Counted from the first letter of the stretch, positions 10,931 through 22,276 are shown. The stretch is DNA of 64,000 nucleotides from Diphasiastrum complanatum (GCA_029204225.1 CM055094.1:69537566-69601565), one strand, 5' to 3'. Notes: generated by a model not told the origin, from the letters alone. Numbers and translations are program-made.

Positions 10931-11464
10931 TGATTACGTAGTCAAACATAAAGCATTGAAATATCAGACAATTATCAGCTACAAAGTATTACAAAGAGGA
11001 ATACATACTGACATATACTGAACGCAATAAGAAAAAGAAATTAGATTGTCAATTGCTTTATCCAGTTGGCTGTGATGTGCTAGCATTCATCCAGTTAGGA
11101 TGTCTCTGAAATTCACTTGCTAATAAATTAATGCAAATCAATGGCTTTAATTCCAAGCAGAATGTTAATTGTCTCTCTGCAGAAATGAACTGATTATCTC
11201 ACAGTTCACATTTTTCCCGAAAAATGCTACAAATGCGAAAGGCTTTACTAAAACTATTCTCTTGATATTTTAGGCACCCGACAAATGTGAAAAACCCGAA
11301 GTGTCTGAAGTCTTCGAAATGGCCGAAGTATCTCGTTGTGGCCGAAGCAACAATAACCAGCTATGAGCCATTTCTGAATAGTTCTACAGACTATGTGAAA
11401 ACACGAAGAAAACGGTAGATCTGGATAATCAGTTGGCTGAAGATTAAAAATCACTTAGTTGATT
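10931..11464 (-). mobile_element. Truncated Copia LTR (copy A)
   Basis: Matches the LTR at 61542-62092 and, apart from an internal gap, the 831-bp LTR at 38014-38844. In B and C the LTR is joined to a minus-strand Copia RNase H, so it is that element's 3' LTR. Copies A and C share an internal deletion of about 280 bp relative to B. In A the LTR breaks off near 11464, before its outer end (tccA in the others), and an unrelated Copia follows. Confidence 0.75.
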
Positions 11465-12805
11465 AAGGAAGCTTGATAGACTTTGCATAAGATCCACCAA
11501 TCTTATTGATGCTAAAAGGTAACTTTGGAAAGTTGAGACCAGTCTCCTTTTCCATTCCATCCTTTTTGTTAGCCATAACAAAAGCATCAAGCTTGAAAAG
11601 TCTACCTTGTCTATTGCCCCTAGCAACCAAGATTTCTTCCTTTGTAATGAAACAAGCATCACCCCCAAACTTTACCATGTATCCTTTCTCTATCATTTGA
11701 TCAACACTTAGCAAATTCTTTGAAAGTGAAGGAATGTAAAGAACACCATCAAGTCTTGTTTTCCTATTAGTAGAGAGACAAATAGGAATTGAACCAATAT
11801 CTTCAATCACACACTCACCACCATTGGCCATGTGAATTGCTTTCTTGGCTCCATCATAAGTGACCAAAGAAGTAAAGAACTCCTTGTGACTAGTCATGTG
11901 TGATTAGCTCCACTATCAATCCACCATGAATCTTTGTCACCTTCACTTGATATTAGACTTGAAGAACACGTCAAAAGAGAATCACCACCACCTAGATCCT
12001 CATCATTAGTAGTAAAGTTGATTTGCTTGCTACCTTCATCTCTTTGCTTCTTCAAACATTCATTTGCAAAATGCCCTTTGATTCCAGAATAATAGCATTT
12101 CAACTTAGACTTATCTTTCTTTTTGCCAAAAGAAGAAGTCTCACCTTGATCTTGCCCTTTAGACCACTTGCCTTTGATGAACATAGCATCCTCTTCATAA
12201 TGAGATTTCAATGTAGATCCACCTCCTTCTGATTGAAGCCTATAATCCTCATTCACCAAGATCTCTTACAAATCCACAATACTTGGAAAAGTCTTTTGAA
12301 TAGAAAAACTTTGAACAAGATTAGCATGATTATCCAACAAGCCATTAAGTATAACTTGAACAAGTTCTACCACCTTAATGCTTTCATCAATACATGCTAA
12401 CTCATCACTGAATGCTTTAACCCTCAAAACAAAAGCACGAGTACTATCTTCCATCTTTTGCAAAATTTGAAAGATTTTCCTCCTAAGAGTAAGCACTCTT
12501 GATGTAGAATTGGATTCATAAAGCTTCTTCAAAGCTTCCCAAGCCTCCAAAGATGATGTGCACTTACCAACTTCCTTGAGAAGTTCATTGGTAACATTCA
12601 TCTTGATCATGTGTAGAGCTTTCTTTGCTCTCTTGTCATACCTCACTTGATCTTGTTGAGTTGCTGGTCTCTCCTCCAAACCTACAACAATCTCCATGAT
12701 TTCATTCATCTCCAATAAGGACTCCATCCTCACCTTCCAAGTAGAATAGTTGATTGAGGTAAGCCTATCATTGCTCTCCAACATAAAGCCTCCACTTGTA
12801 GCCAT
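11463..12805 (-). pseudogene. Copia gag-protease-pre-integrase remnant
   Basis: Gag starts at 12805 (MATSGG...). It has the LTSINYSTWKVRMESLL opening, the AWEALKKLYESNSTSRVLTLRRK centre and the LVQVILNGL / LVQSFSIQKTFPS end of Copia gag (UBN2 type), closing at a premature stop near 12266. The next frame (12259-11894) holds a zinc knuckle in which the second Cys is Ser (CYYSGIKGHFANEC) and the protease active site WWIDSGANHT. A one-base shift then leads to MTSHKEFFTSLVTYDGAKK, the IPSLSKNLLSV motif and pre-integrase sequence to 11463. There it is cut at the breakpoint with segment A. Integrase, RT and the 3' LTR are missing. The 5' leader, PBS and 5' LTR follow on the high-coordinate side. Confidence 0.88.
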
Positions 12806-13384
12806 GTTGAAGTGACCTGATCTTCTCTTTCAACCTGTTCCAATGCACAAAGCACTCTCTTGAAAGTCAACAAATTAACTCAAGAAGAAATCACAAAGAT
12901 ATGGAACCTCTCAAATCTCTTCTAGCACTTCTAACTAGAAAATCAACACATAGAATAGTGAAATCTTGATCAGCCTATGATCTATCCTCAATCTAATGAT
13001 TCTTGCCACTTCCTAAGATTGAAACACATTCAATTGAAGTTCAGTAACCTCACAAACTAGAGATCCAATCAAAATTAGGGTTTTGACAAAATCACAAAAA
13101 ATTGAAATCTACATGCAATTTCTAGAAACTTGATATATCTTCTTGTAGACTCCAATGAGACCTTCCTAATGCACCAAAAATCATCTAAATCCAGTAAGCC
13201 AAGTGTGAAATCGGAATTGATCAAGTATATAACCCTATATTGAGTTTTGACCTACAAAAGATCAATTCTACGCATGCAAAAATGCTGATTTTTGAGTAGA
13301 AATCAATCTAGCATGCTCTAGCATTAGTAACTCCTCCAAATCCTTGCTAAAGATGGCTGATCCTTTTATAACCTGAAACAAAGA
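12806..13384 (-). other. Copia leader, no gene
   Basis: Untranslated sequence between the primer-binding site and gag of the minus-strand Copia. No open frame with coding character was found. Length (about 580 bases) is ordinary for a Copia leader. Confidence 0.6.
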
Positions 13385-13396
13385 GCTCTGATACCA
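13385..13396 (-). other. Copia primer-binding site (initiator tRNA-Met)
   Basis: The minus strand reads TGGTATCAGAGC, the standard plant Copia primer-binding site complementary to the 3' end of initiator tRNA-Met. It directly abuts the 5' LTR that starts at 13397 (plus-strand view). Confidence 0.9.
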
Positions 13397-14050
13397 TGTG
13401 AAGGATTTCAGATCATTCAAGATCCAATCCATGTCCCAAATCTTTGGTTACAATAAGGAGCAAACCAACAATCCTGCCAATGTAGAAAAATCAGCATCTA
13501 CATACAAAATGAGACGCAAACTCTAAGAGATATTGATCAAACATGAACCAAAACATAAAATATGTTTGCTGTCCGTAAAATTACAGTACCCTACTGTATT
13601 TCACACGTGTGAAACCGAAAATAGCAATAAATGATCATTCTACACATAGAATTGCAAGATAACACCAAGATAGTGCACCAATGAGTAGTAGAACCCAAAG
13701 AGAACCATGTATAATGATGAAATGAGAGAGAGAAGAGAGAAGATGTGTCTCTCTACGAGTTACATCCTTTTATAGAGTTTCCAAACCCTATTTGGCCACT
13801 TGGCTTTCCCTCCAAAATGTAAACCCTACTATTTTTGGGTCTAGATTCAATGTACCCAAAGTTCAAATTTGAATCTCTCTCAAACTCGACTACTGACTTT
13901 CCCACACTTTCCAAAAGTGTTTATTGAATGTATTTTAAACTAATATAACTTCAAAAAGTTTATCTCTAAGTCTAAAATGAGTTTTGGCCTCTTATTGACA
14001 ATTTACCAAAATGTCACTAAACTAGACTAAACTAGTTGAAATCTCTCACA
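13397..14050 (-). mobile_element. 5' LTR of the minus-strand Copia
   Basis: Bounded by TG (tgtgaagg) next to the PBS and by CA (ctctcaca) at the other end. On the minus strand the LTR starts TGTGAGAGATTTCAACTAG and ends ATCCTTCACA. A related LTR is at 32181-32836 (+). It contains a perfect 16-base G-box palindrome TTTCACACGTGTGAAA at 13599-13614 and a GA-rich stretch near 13720-13745. Confidence 0.85.
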
Positions 14051-14205
14051 AAAGGCACTTTAGAGTATGGCTTGATTTACAGGAAGCATGATGGTTTACC
14101 TGAGTTGTGTGGCTATGTGGATGCGGATTGGGGAGGTGACTATGATGATCGTAGATCCACCACAGGGTATGTATTCCAGTTTTGTGGTAAATGCTTTTCC
14201 TGGTG
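14051..14205 (+). pseudogene. Copia RNase H fragment
   Basis: One frame on the plus strand reads GTLEYGLIYRK, then GYVDADWGGDYDDRRSTTGY and FQFCGKCFSW, ending in a stop. D-A-D-W-G-G and RRSTTGY are the hallmark start of the Copia RNase H. Only about 50 codons remain. It starts directly at the LTR end and stops at a TTCG-rich junction with segment D. Confidence 0.8.
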
Positions 14206-14366
14206 AGAAAAATTTGCGAATATTTTGAGTTTGCGATAATTTCGAGCTTCAAGCTTCAAGATTGAACAAGAATTGTTCGCGAAAATTTTGCGACAATTAC
14301 TTGTTCGAGTTTCTTGTTCAAGCTTCTTAGTTTCGCAAATTGTTCGAATTGTTCGAATTTTGAGTT
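14206..14366. other. TTCG-rich junction sequence
   Basis: A 160-base stretch dominated by variants of ttgttcgaa, tttcgcgaa and cttcaagc in both orientations, so that it can fold back on itself in several ways. It belongs neither to the Copia fragment before it nor to segment D after it and has no other copy in the window. Confidence 0.5.
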
Positions 14367-16530
14367 CGATGCCTATGTGAGATCGAGATCTGTGAAACAG
14401 ATATATTATAAAGTGGTGAAGATGGATGCTTGTGTAACGCCCAAGTAACTAGCTTCGAAGATAGATGAGAGAAATTTCCTACGCCTTTGCTGCATGCCTC
14501 CAACGTAGTTGCGTGACAGAATTGAAGTCAATTATCGGTCGTATTTTGGAGATGAAGGCAGAGATGGTAGAGTTTCTTTAAAACTTGACTTTCAATGACA
14601 GGATTTTATATTGTTATCAAAAGATGAAGTCTCAACCAAGGATAAATTTGAGCTCAAGAGATTTTTTGTTCAACTTGAAAGACCTACGACTAAGTGGCAA
14701 AGCCAAAAAGTTATGATGCTCAAATGTATAAGACTAAAATAGGCTGAATTTTTGTCTATAGAATATTTACAAAAGCTTAAAAGCACCAAGTAAAATTCCA
14801 ATTTCAACAAACGTTCTCTAAATCTTCACCTAGTTTTTAGAATGGAATTTTTGTTTCTTACACATAATTGGCATGTCAATATTTTGCATAAACATGGAAC
14901 TGTGATTGTTGGGAAAATTTTTCGTCAAGGGATTGGTCCCGTCGGAAGATCATCGACAAGGGGAAGGGACCACACTGCCCTTACGCAAGTGGTTAGGGTA
15001 ACGCCGCATCCAATCCCGGGGGCCGTTATAATCACCCCATACTCTCGGGTCAATGAGAATTTTTCAGGCTCTTAGAGGTATAACCGCTAGAAGATGAATA
15101 ACTGCTACTAAGTGACTTCTCAGATTTCTTGGTCTAGAAAGAAATGTCAGGTAATGTATGCTAGTGAGATGAATGGCTACTCAAGTTCGCTACTTAGCTT
15201 CTTCATCTGGAAAGAAATGCTAGTGATTCTAATCTAAATCTTGAGTAGGATCTAACCGGACAAATTCAATCTACTATCTGTGACAAGGCCAACTATTATC
15301 TCTCAACATACTTTGGGAGTTTGGCTCATGTGCCTATATGTGTCGTTGTATTGTTAACTTCATCGATACTCTCAGACTGGGATTGGCATAATCGATCCTG
15401 ACATATGGTTCTACGTGATAACAAGATGGGTCACTGAGAAACTCGAGGCACTTTCAATCGATTTGGGACATTGTTTTGATGTCGGATTTGGTTGCGTAGA
15501 CGTGTCATATAGGCAACATGTTGCTACAATGTTATCAAAACTTCTTAAAGAGTGTTTTTTCATTATTGTTATCATCTTCAAAGTGATCTCGTAGGGTATT
15601 ATCATTACCAAAGACACGGTGTAGGGGAGTTTTTGCCTTGTTTTATGCCTAAAGTCTCTAGCTATTCTATGCTACTTAAATAATAAAGAGAAGAGGAAGC
15701 AAAGCTATGCTAGGGTCTTTCTAAAAACCCAAAATTCTATCTAAGTCTAGAGGTCGAGGTTGGTGAATAGAAGATCATATGGTTAACTTTGTATGTTTTT
15801 ACCCAAGTTTTTCTCAGATGGTGGACTTTCGTGTGATGATTACTTCTGGAGAATGGTGGACTTGCGGTGCTTATGGTTTCGTGAGTAACAAACTTTACTA
15901 CTTCATCGGGCTTATTGGCTTCATGAATAACAAATTTTACTACTTCATCGGCGCTTGTTGGCTTTGTGAATAACAAACTTTACTATTTCATCGGCTTGAA
16001 ATATCCACCACCTCTGAATGCTACTCTTAAACAAGCAGCTGCACAATGCTAACAATGGGTCCACCAAGCCAGATGGCATGAAAGTAGTTTTGTCTAGTTA
16101 TTGTTCTATAGGACACGTGATAAAATAGGGAATGAAAGATGTAAGTTTTTGGTTCTTGGCATGCACGGGTCTTGTTCTTGGTGTTAATACCTATGAAGTG
16201 AATATATGAGAGTGAATTTGGCGATGATGCCTCACTCGAGCTTTTGCTATAATTGTGTATTGATTGTTTGCACATTGATTGTTTACCTTTTGGCTTTGTT
16301 CTTAATTACTTTGATGATTATGTTCTGCTACGTGTCGAATAGCAGGTGCAGTGTTGAAAAGAGGTCATGAGATGATAGGAAGCAATTCAAAATAGTCGAA
16401 GTAAATAGATGACTTCATCGAGCGCAGCGGAATGAACCTTCTTTCCTGTGCATGACTATGCCTATCAATATTGAACAAAAAGGTAGTGATAGAAATCACG
16501 TTCACCCTTTAGCAAATAGCTTTGAAATCG
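14367..16530. repeat. Segmental duplication, copy D (GLP coding region lost)
   Basis: Starting at gatgcctatgtgagatcgag, in the GLP 5' leader, it follows the upstream flank of copies A, B and C: altered TATA region (14402-14410), stem-loop island (about 14933-15055), three-unit tandem repeat (15871-15998), and the end near the gaaatcgct phrase (about 16518). Relative to the others it lacks about 115 bases near 15261 and about 70 bases near 16074. The GLP coding sequence and 3' flank, and the Copia LTR, are absent. No gene is left in it. Confidence 0.85.
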
Positions 16531-16960
16531 CTTGTCCCAAGAAGCATGAAGACATCAAGAAGAGGATTGCTGCTAAAGCCAACTTGGTTGAAGAAGAAGG
16601 AGAGGAAAAGCCAATTGCACTCATGGCACTGGCAAATGAGAAGGAATCGCTGACTCTTCATCGAATAGTTGTGCAGAGGTTACTACACTAGTGGTGAGCT
16701 TGCTAAGGGAATGCAGGAGCATTGAGGACCCATCATGGTACCTAGATTCTTCGGCCACCATCCATATGACATATAAGAGAGGCTTCTTTGTCACCCATGA
16801 GCTCATCACATGAGGTAAGGAGGTCATTGTAGGTAACAAAGGTGTCATTATTGTTGTTGGGGTAGGATCAAAATCTATCACGTTTGGAAGTAGAATTGCA
16901 AAGAAGAACTATTGAGGTTTACAAAGGGGATGCACCACATAGATCCATGACTGATTAGGC
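16519..16960 (+). pseudogene. Copia gag tail and protease fragment
   Basis: Following segment D, the plus strand reads the end of a zinc knuckle (EIACPKK) and a Lys/Glu-rich linker with EEEGEEKPIALMALANE. After a frameshift come SWYLDSSATIHMTYKRGFF and a GVIIVVGVGSKSI-like block. WYLDSSATxHMT is the Copia protease site, with Ser in place of Gly in DSG. Stops and shifts break it. Confidence 0.65.
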
Positions 16961-17880
16961 AAAGTTGAATGAGGAACATCACCTTGCATAGATGCTAGCC
17001 ATAAAGAAAAAGAGCAAGCATATCTTTCACGTCAATACAAATTTCACTCTACTACCAGTATTCCGAGTGTTCCACTAGCCGACTAAACCTGCCAAACACA
17101 GTATTGGATAAAAATCTTTGGGTTCAAACAAGCTTTTTCAACACAATACTGCCTCCCACAAGACCTTAATTTCTCTACACAACTGAATGCTAATGTAGGT
17201 CTTTTATCCACAACATTGTTGAAGCAAAATAAGTCTCAAAGATAATCACAAGAGATGATACACAAAAGGTATCTCACAAGGCACACAATACCACCCCACC
17301 ATATTTGGAGACACTTTGTTCTTCACACAAGAGGCCATCAAAGTAGATTTTCACCAAGAACCAGAGAGCTAACTTTCACAAAAAACTGGAGGGAACCAAT
17401 TTGAGTTTGATTTTTGGTGGGAACCCCTATTTTATTTACTAACTGGAATTTTTATCTTGAATTTGTTGCAATCCTTGCATTATTCATGGCTATAATAATG
17501 GAAATTCATGTGATAGAAGTATGCTTGTTGTAAGAGCTAGTTTCTCTAAATGTCAAAATTTTAACTTCAACTCATGATCTTGAACTTCCTTTGTTAAAAG
17601 TGATCATGTTGGTGATGTTGTAGATTTGTCACATTTAGAAGAAATTTAGCATCTCAATATAGCATTATAGGTTGGGTGTTTTGGCAAGTTATGTGAGACA
17701 CTTTTTTCTCATGATTCTTGGCATTCCAGGTATATGTGATAAGAGAAAATTTAAACCTATTGAATCCACCACACTTGGGTAGACTTTGAAAATGTTTAGG
17801 CTTATGGATTTATTACATTCAAAAAATATTTCTCTAATTACAAGCATCTTAATATAAGTGTCACACATCATGGATTTGGC
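16961..17880. other. No gene recognised
   Basis: AT-rich, with many stops in all frames. A phrase near 17395-17450 (gggaaccaatttgag ... actaactggaa) is weakly similar to 55725-55790. No domain, RNA gene or clear repeat boundary could be supported. Confidence 0.4.
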
Positions 17881-18240
17881 TTACCCAAGGCACTTATTTT
17901 TTTGTATTGTTCTTAATATTGCAAAAACACTTAGAATTTGCTTTGCACAGGAACACAGATCATGCTACACAGTAACATAGACAGAAAACACTTTACACAG
18001 CAAGCTCACATAGCAACTGTATTTTTCTAAATGAAATTACACTGTACATATAGTTGTTCACTCAGGCAACCCATGCATGACCCAGGTTGCCATTGGCGAG
18101 ATGCGTGTCCCATCGACATGCCTCGTGGTGAGGCCAACTGATCCTTATCCATTGATAGGACCCACAGTACAGTAACACAGTGATTCTACTTTAATTCTAA
18201 CTCTCTCCCTTAAAGTAGAGTCTACTTTTTATACAATCAT
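17881..18240 (-). mobile_element. Probable 3' LTR part of a minus-strand Copia
   Basis: Lies just beyond the RNase H end of the minus-strand Copia fragment. A purine-rich tract on the minus strand (taagggagagag, about 18203-18214) stands where the polypurine tract would be. Repeats of ACACAG/ACAGTAACA occur. LTR ends are not clear and the pair is not in the window. Confidence 0.4.
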
Positions 18241-18256
18241 ATACATAGCTTTAAAG

Positions 18257-18600
18257 TCAACAAACTCCAGTAAGTGGCTTAGTGAAAATATCAGCTAGTT
18301 GTTCTTCTGTGCTACAATGAACAACATGAATTTCACGACTCAGCAGCCTCTCATGTATAAAGTGATATTGAATCTCAATGTGTTTAGTTCTCGCATGGAA
18401 CACTAGATTCTTTGCTAGCTGAATGCCACTCTGACTGTCGCTATGTAAAGTCGTGGGATTTTTCTGCTTCATGCCAATTTCTTCCAAGATTTGTCTCAAC
18501 CATATAGCTTCCTGTGCTGCACTACACATTGCCTTATACTCTGCTTCTATGGTGGAAAGAGCAATTGTACTTTGACTGAAAGTCTGAGTCGATTGTGATG
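18257..18600 (-). pseudogene. Copia RNase H C-terminal fragment
   Basis: Reads (minus strand) TIEAEYKA from about 18555, then AAQEAIWLRQILEEIG, HSDSQSGIQLAKN, HARTKHIEIQYHFIHE and ADIFTKPL. This is the complete C-terminal half of a Copia RNase H, ending at a stop at 18257. The upstream RT is absent; unrelated sequence starts near 18600. Confidence 0.88.
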
Positions 18601-18903
18601 CTCTGATCCCCGCACTTAATATGCTTTTGCAAAACTAAATCTAATCTAATTAGTGAATGACTATGGAATCGATTGTATCGATCTAGTGACTTCAAATCTG
18701 TGATCAAGTATGACAGACTTCGAACTATCGAAGTCAGTCTGAATATGATAGATGTAGTTGCATGTATCAGAGATTTTTCACTAGCTTCTCTCTGTCGCAA
18801 TGTTCACATCAGCAGACGAGCGATATTCCAACAACATGTCCCGTGAAACTGACAAACTATTACATAAACAGAAAAAACTTGAAAACACTACTAGAATAGG
18901 AAA
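18601..18903. other. No gene recognised
   Basis: Stretch between a minus-strand Copia scrap and a plus-strand LINE scrap. Open frames here are short and without domain. Confidence 0.4.
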
Positions 18904-19520
18904 TGTAGGTTTGTCTTCAATATCTTCAACATTTACGCTCCTAATTCTCCTCACTCTTGTATAGACCTATGGAACGATATCTCTCCTCTTAATTCCCTAC
19001 CCTTAGTGCTAATGGGGGACTTCAATATGTATCTTCACGCTATTGATGGACCTAACCATATTTCCTTTTTTGAAAGATAAGTGTGGGATCACGTGATAAT
19101 GGGTTTTATTGCTTCGACGTTCTTTTCTTGTGCAGCTCTCCCCACATTCATACCTCTTTTTTCACATCTGCCAAACTTGAAAGATTCTTTCTTTCCAACA
19201 AAGGAAATTGGATAACTTCAAGCTGTTTAATTTTTACCACCATCCCTTCTTTTTCCCTTTCTGATTACCTTCTAGTTGCCCTCCACTTTAATCTCTTTCT
19301 AGCCAAATTCTTCAAGTGCCATTCAGTTTATATTATAAACAATACTTTGATTTGGAATAAGGCTCTTTGCCCTGTACTGTTTGCTAAAATTTTCTCTCTT
19401 ATGCCCTTAGAGGATATTATTGACTGTTCTCGACCCTTTATCAACCAGTAGGGGTGACTCTCGAGTTCTTCTGCCTCCCTCCTCGAATTCTTCCTTAGAC
19501 ATACTCTTTCTTCCATTACC
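18904..19520 (+). pseudogene. LINE endonuclease (EEP) fragment
   Basis: The frame starting near 18913 reads VFNIFNIYAPNSPHSC and then LVLMGDFNMYLHAIDG up to a stop at 19078. NxYAPN and GDFN are characteristic of the endonuclease/exonuclease/phosphatase domain at the start of LINE ORF2. After a frameshift, 19083-19451 gives LERFFLSNKGNW and SFSLSDYLLVALHF, the RxDRFLxS and SDH(x)P motifs of the same domain, with the catalytic His changed to Tyr. RT is missing. Could be the 5' part of the same LINE family as 1-1625, but there is no overlap with which to prove it. Confidence 0.8.
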
Positions 19521-20344
19521 TTAAATAGGGCCTAGGTAGTTGACCCCTCCCTTTGAGCAGACGAATTGTGAGAAATGAAATCAAAATCAGCCCAAGACAA
19601 AAATTTGTAGGCATATTCAGTACTGTGAAAATAGCTTCTAGAATTATTGGCAAAGGTTCTTGGCCAATGGTGTAGCTCGGCAAAGGTTCTAGCTGGCAAG
19701 AGTTCAACTCTCGCCTAAGTGCATCCTTTGCCTAGGTACTGCATTTAATGAAAATTTTCATGATCTAAACCTATGTCCAACATAATTTTTGCATTCTAAA
19801 TCCATTTGCAGGTCAGCGAAGGTTCATAATGAGTGGAAGGGGCTTGACGAAGGTTCCCAAAGTGGTAGGCTTTTGAACTCTCGCTTGGCTTCAAAACAAG
19901 TACTTATTGTGCAAACCAACATTTTCCAACTCAATTTAGATAAATCTAAGCTGGATGTATGATATGACAACTCGGTGAAGGTTCATAAGACTATTTGTTC
20001 AAGATTTGACTAAAAAATTATTTTTTTTGAGTCATTTTCCATTAGCATTTGATTCTTGAAAGTACTTTTCTTTCTTTTTTTTGGATCTGATAACTTTCTT
20101 GACTTTTGATGAGGGAACATGTAGTAAGCTGTTAGAGAATTAATCATCTTTGTATCTCTAATAATGTCTTCTAGTTAAAGATAATTAAATATAGTGTTGG
20201 ACTCTTAATCTATACTAATAACTACGAGTAACTCTAAAATCATTGCTTTCCTTGTGATAGTTCATAAGCCACAGTTAGTCATTATGTTTTATGTAGTCAC
20301 AAGGCTATTGCCTCATTCCAGTTTCATATTCCACTTAGTGCTCT
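19521..20344. other. Non-coding stretch with a repeated gcgaaggttc motif
   Basis: No gene. Variants of GGCAAAGGTTC / GGCGAAGGTTC occur at 19649, 19679, 19815, 19846 and 19973, with GAACTCTCGC-type partners near 19703 and 19875. The same motif recurs at 55155, 55184 and, inverted, 55256. The rest is AT-rich. Confidence 0.5.
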
Positions 20345-21650
20345 ATGTACTATGGAATGGGGCTATTATGCCCGATAAGCATTTCCACAAAAAAATTTAG
20401 CTGAGGCCCGAAAGGGTTAAGCCTAAAAAGTTTTGGCACTTTCCATTGTGTAATGGATACTTTGAAAATTTCTACATGCTCATTATGAAGCATAATGAGC
20501 AGTTTGACATTTTTCAACCACTTTGACACTGCCATGTGGCTGGCTGGCGCATGGATGCATGACGTGCAGGCTGGAATGGGCAGCAATTTTATTTTTAAAA
20601 AAATAGATGCCTATTCTGCTTGTTCAAAAATTGGGAAGAATAGACACCTAGTATCCATTACGTAATGAGAAGCAATGAAATTTTGATAAGGTCCTATACC
20701 TATGTTTGAGAAGGAGCAAACTTATGGTAAGTGTCCATATATAGGAGATGACTAAAATGAACGCATCATCCGAACACTTAGACTCCTACTCTGTCAACTA
20801 GGAATTTTTTTTTCATAGTTAAATAATGTTTCCAACATAAATGAAAGGGTGGGGAAGGTTACCCTCCAAGGGCAATGCGCCCAAGAAGGGCATCTAGGGT
20901 AAATAATGTTTCCAAGATCAATGAAGGGGGAGGGTCACCCTCCAAGTGCATTTCACCCAAGGAAGTCGCCTAAGGGCGGTATCCGAACGCCCTTCCTAGG
21001 GCGGAATGGCGCGACGAGGCATCTACTTCATTGCTGTAATTTTTTTTTTACTTTTTTTTTTCAATGTTGTTTTTGCCGTAATTTGTTTTACACGCACCTT
21101 TCAGACGGAAGGTGCATGTAATAAATAAATAAACTTTTGTACGTGCACATTGTGACATTCGGAATGTGCATGTTTCATGTTTCATGCCATAAACATTTTA
21201 CTACCACAGATTCTGCTGTGGGAGGCAACATCATTCTCTCAATTGAAAAGTTAAAACTAAGATTACGTAAAGAATAATATTGAATTCTTTCTATAGTTTT
21301 TTAATTAAACAAGAACATTGTGTATGCCACAATGGCATTATGACAAATTTACTCAATTATATATATGTGACTATGTTAGATTGGATCCTCGTAATTATCT
21401 ATTTTCAAGTCCTAGTTGTCTTGGACCCATCAAAAATTGACTATTTTTCTTTTTCTACCTCAACGATTGAACTCTAATTCAAAATGTGTGAATGAGTAAA
21501 GATATGATAACAATATAAAAAAAGCATATATAAAATGATTTTGTGAATGCAAATAAATAATCTTTATTTGATTATGGTTGGCAAGTGATGATGTTGGTGT
21601 GTCATGTAGGTTGAGAGACTATCAATGCATGCAAAATAAAAAATTAAAAG
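20345..21650 (-). mobile_element. Dispersed hairpin repeat, inverted copy
   Basis: Reverse complement of the repeat at 6016-7297, from tatggaatggggc to the gcatgcattgatag-like end. The hairpins are best preserved here. GCACCTT (21094-21100) pairs with AAGGTGC (21109-21115), extended by TACA/TGTA. TGCACATT (21144-21151) pairs with AATGTGCA (21163-21170). CCACAG (21204-21209) pairs with CTGTGG (21216-21221). The GC-rich block is at 20850-21000. No coding domain is seen. Confidence 0.55.
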
Positions 21651-21702
21651 TTGCAAATTTTTGCTATTGAGGCCTCGCATATGAAAGTGCATTTTAAGCA
21701 TG

Positions 21703-22276
21703 GGCATGCATGAAATCAAAAGAGAGAGAGATGAATTATATTTTTCTCTCAAATATCTGATCTTAGATTATAGACTAATTTGTACAAAAATACACGTTAA
21801 AAGCATAACTTAAAGAAGCCTAAGTTTATCAGCCTCTTTAAAAAGGAATAGAGGAGAGATGACAAAATCACCAGTCCTAGATTCTCTTCTATTAATATCT
21901 AACCATATGTTTCAAAGAGCAATGGCTCTAATACATTGCTAGAAATCATTAACATTTACATCATCAAAAGTGATATCAACATTCAGTAGTACATCTGATG
22001 TCATGTGGCTGAATCTCCTAAATTTGACATAAAAGTGAGCAATTAAGAGGTCAGTCATTGATTTCCAAATTGGAGCATAACAATGAAAGAACAGATAAAT
22101 TACATGCTCATCCAATTTTTTGCATTTAGAGTAGACATGTGACAAATCACCTATATAACTAGCATGAACGGGAAGAGAGCTGAAGAATTTTTAAGAGCGA
22201 AGATTCTAAGCTTTCCAGTTTTGATTTTGTGGGTGCGTCGAAATCTAGTCTTCCAAAGATGAGGGGAATCATAAAG
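21703..22276 (-). pseudogene. LINE zinc-binding tail fragment
   Basis: Nearly the same sequence as positions 1-570, including the zinc-binding motif C-K-K-L-D-E-H-V-I-Y-LFFHC-xxx-W-K-S (minus strand, about 22130-22060). Cut at 22276, where the Gypsy element starts. At its low end it abuts the hairpin repeat, suggesting the same arrangement just left of the window. Confidence 0.75.

Larger units (their letters stand above)
5673..11464. repeat. Segmental duplication, copy A
   Basis: The region is collinear with 56468-62092 (copy C) over nearly its whole length, with 34475-38844 (copy B) from 7300 onward, and in part with 14367-16530 (copy D). It contains the Copia gag scrap, the hairpin repeat, the GLP pseudogene, about 2.2 kb of GLP upstream sequence and a truncated Copia LTR. 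The upstream part (8724-10930) has no gene; it carries the stem-loop island near 9155-9280 and the short tandem repeat at 10217-10308. The end at about 11464 is a sharp breakpoint inside the LTR, where an unrelated Copia begins. Confidence 0.85.

Noticed and set aside
19670-19715. tRNA- or SINE-like A and B boxes (tagctcggcaaagg ... agttcaactct)
   Set aside because: Spacing of about 28 bases is too short for a tRNA, and the words belong to the gcgaaggttc repeat.
20906-21121. Cys/Phe-rich small open frame (QCCFCRN) repeated in other hairpin repeat copies
   Set aside because: Follows the hairpins and poly-T runs, frame differs between copies, no start or domain support.
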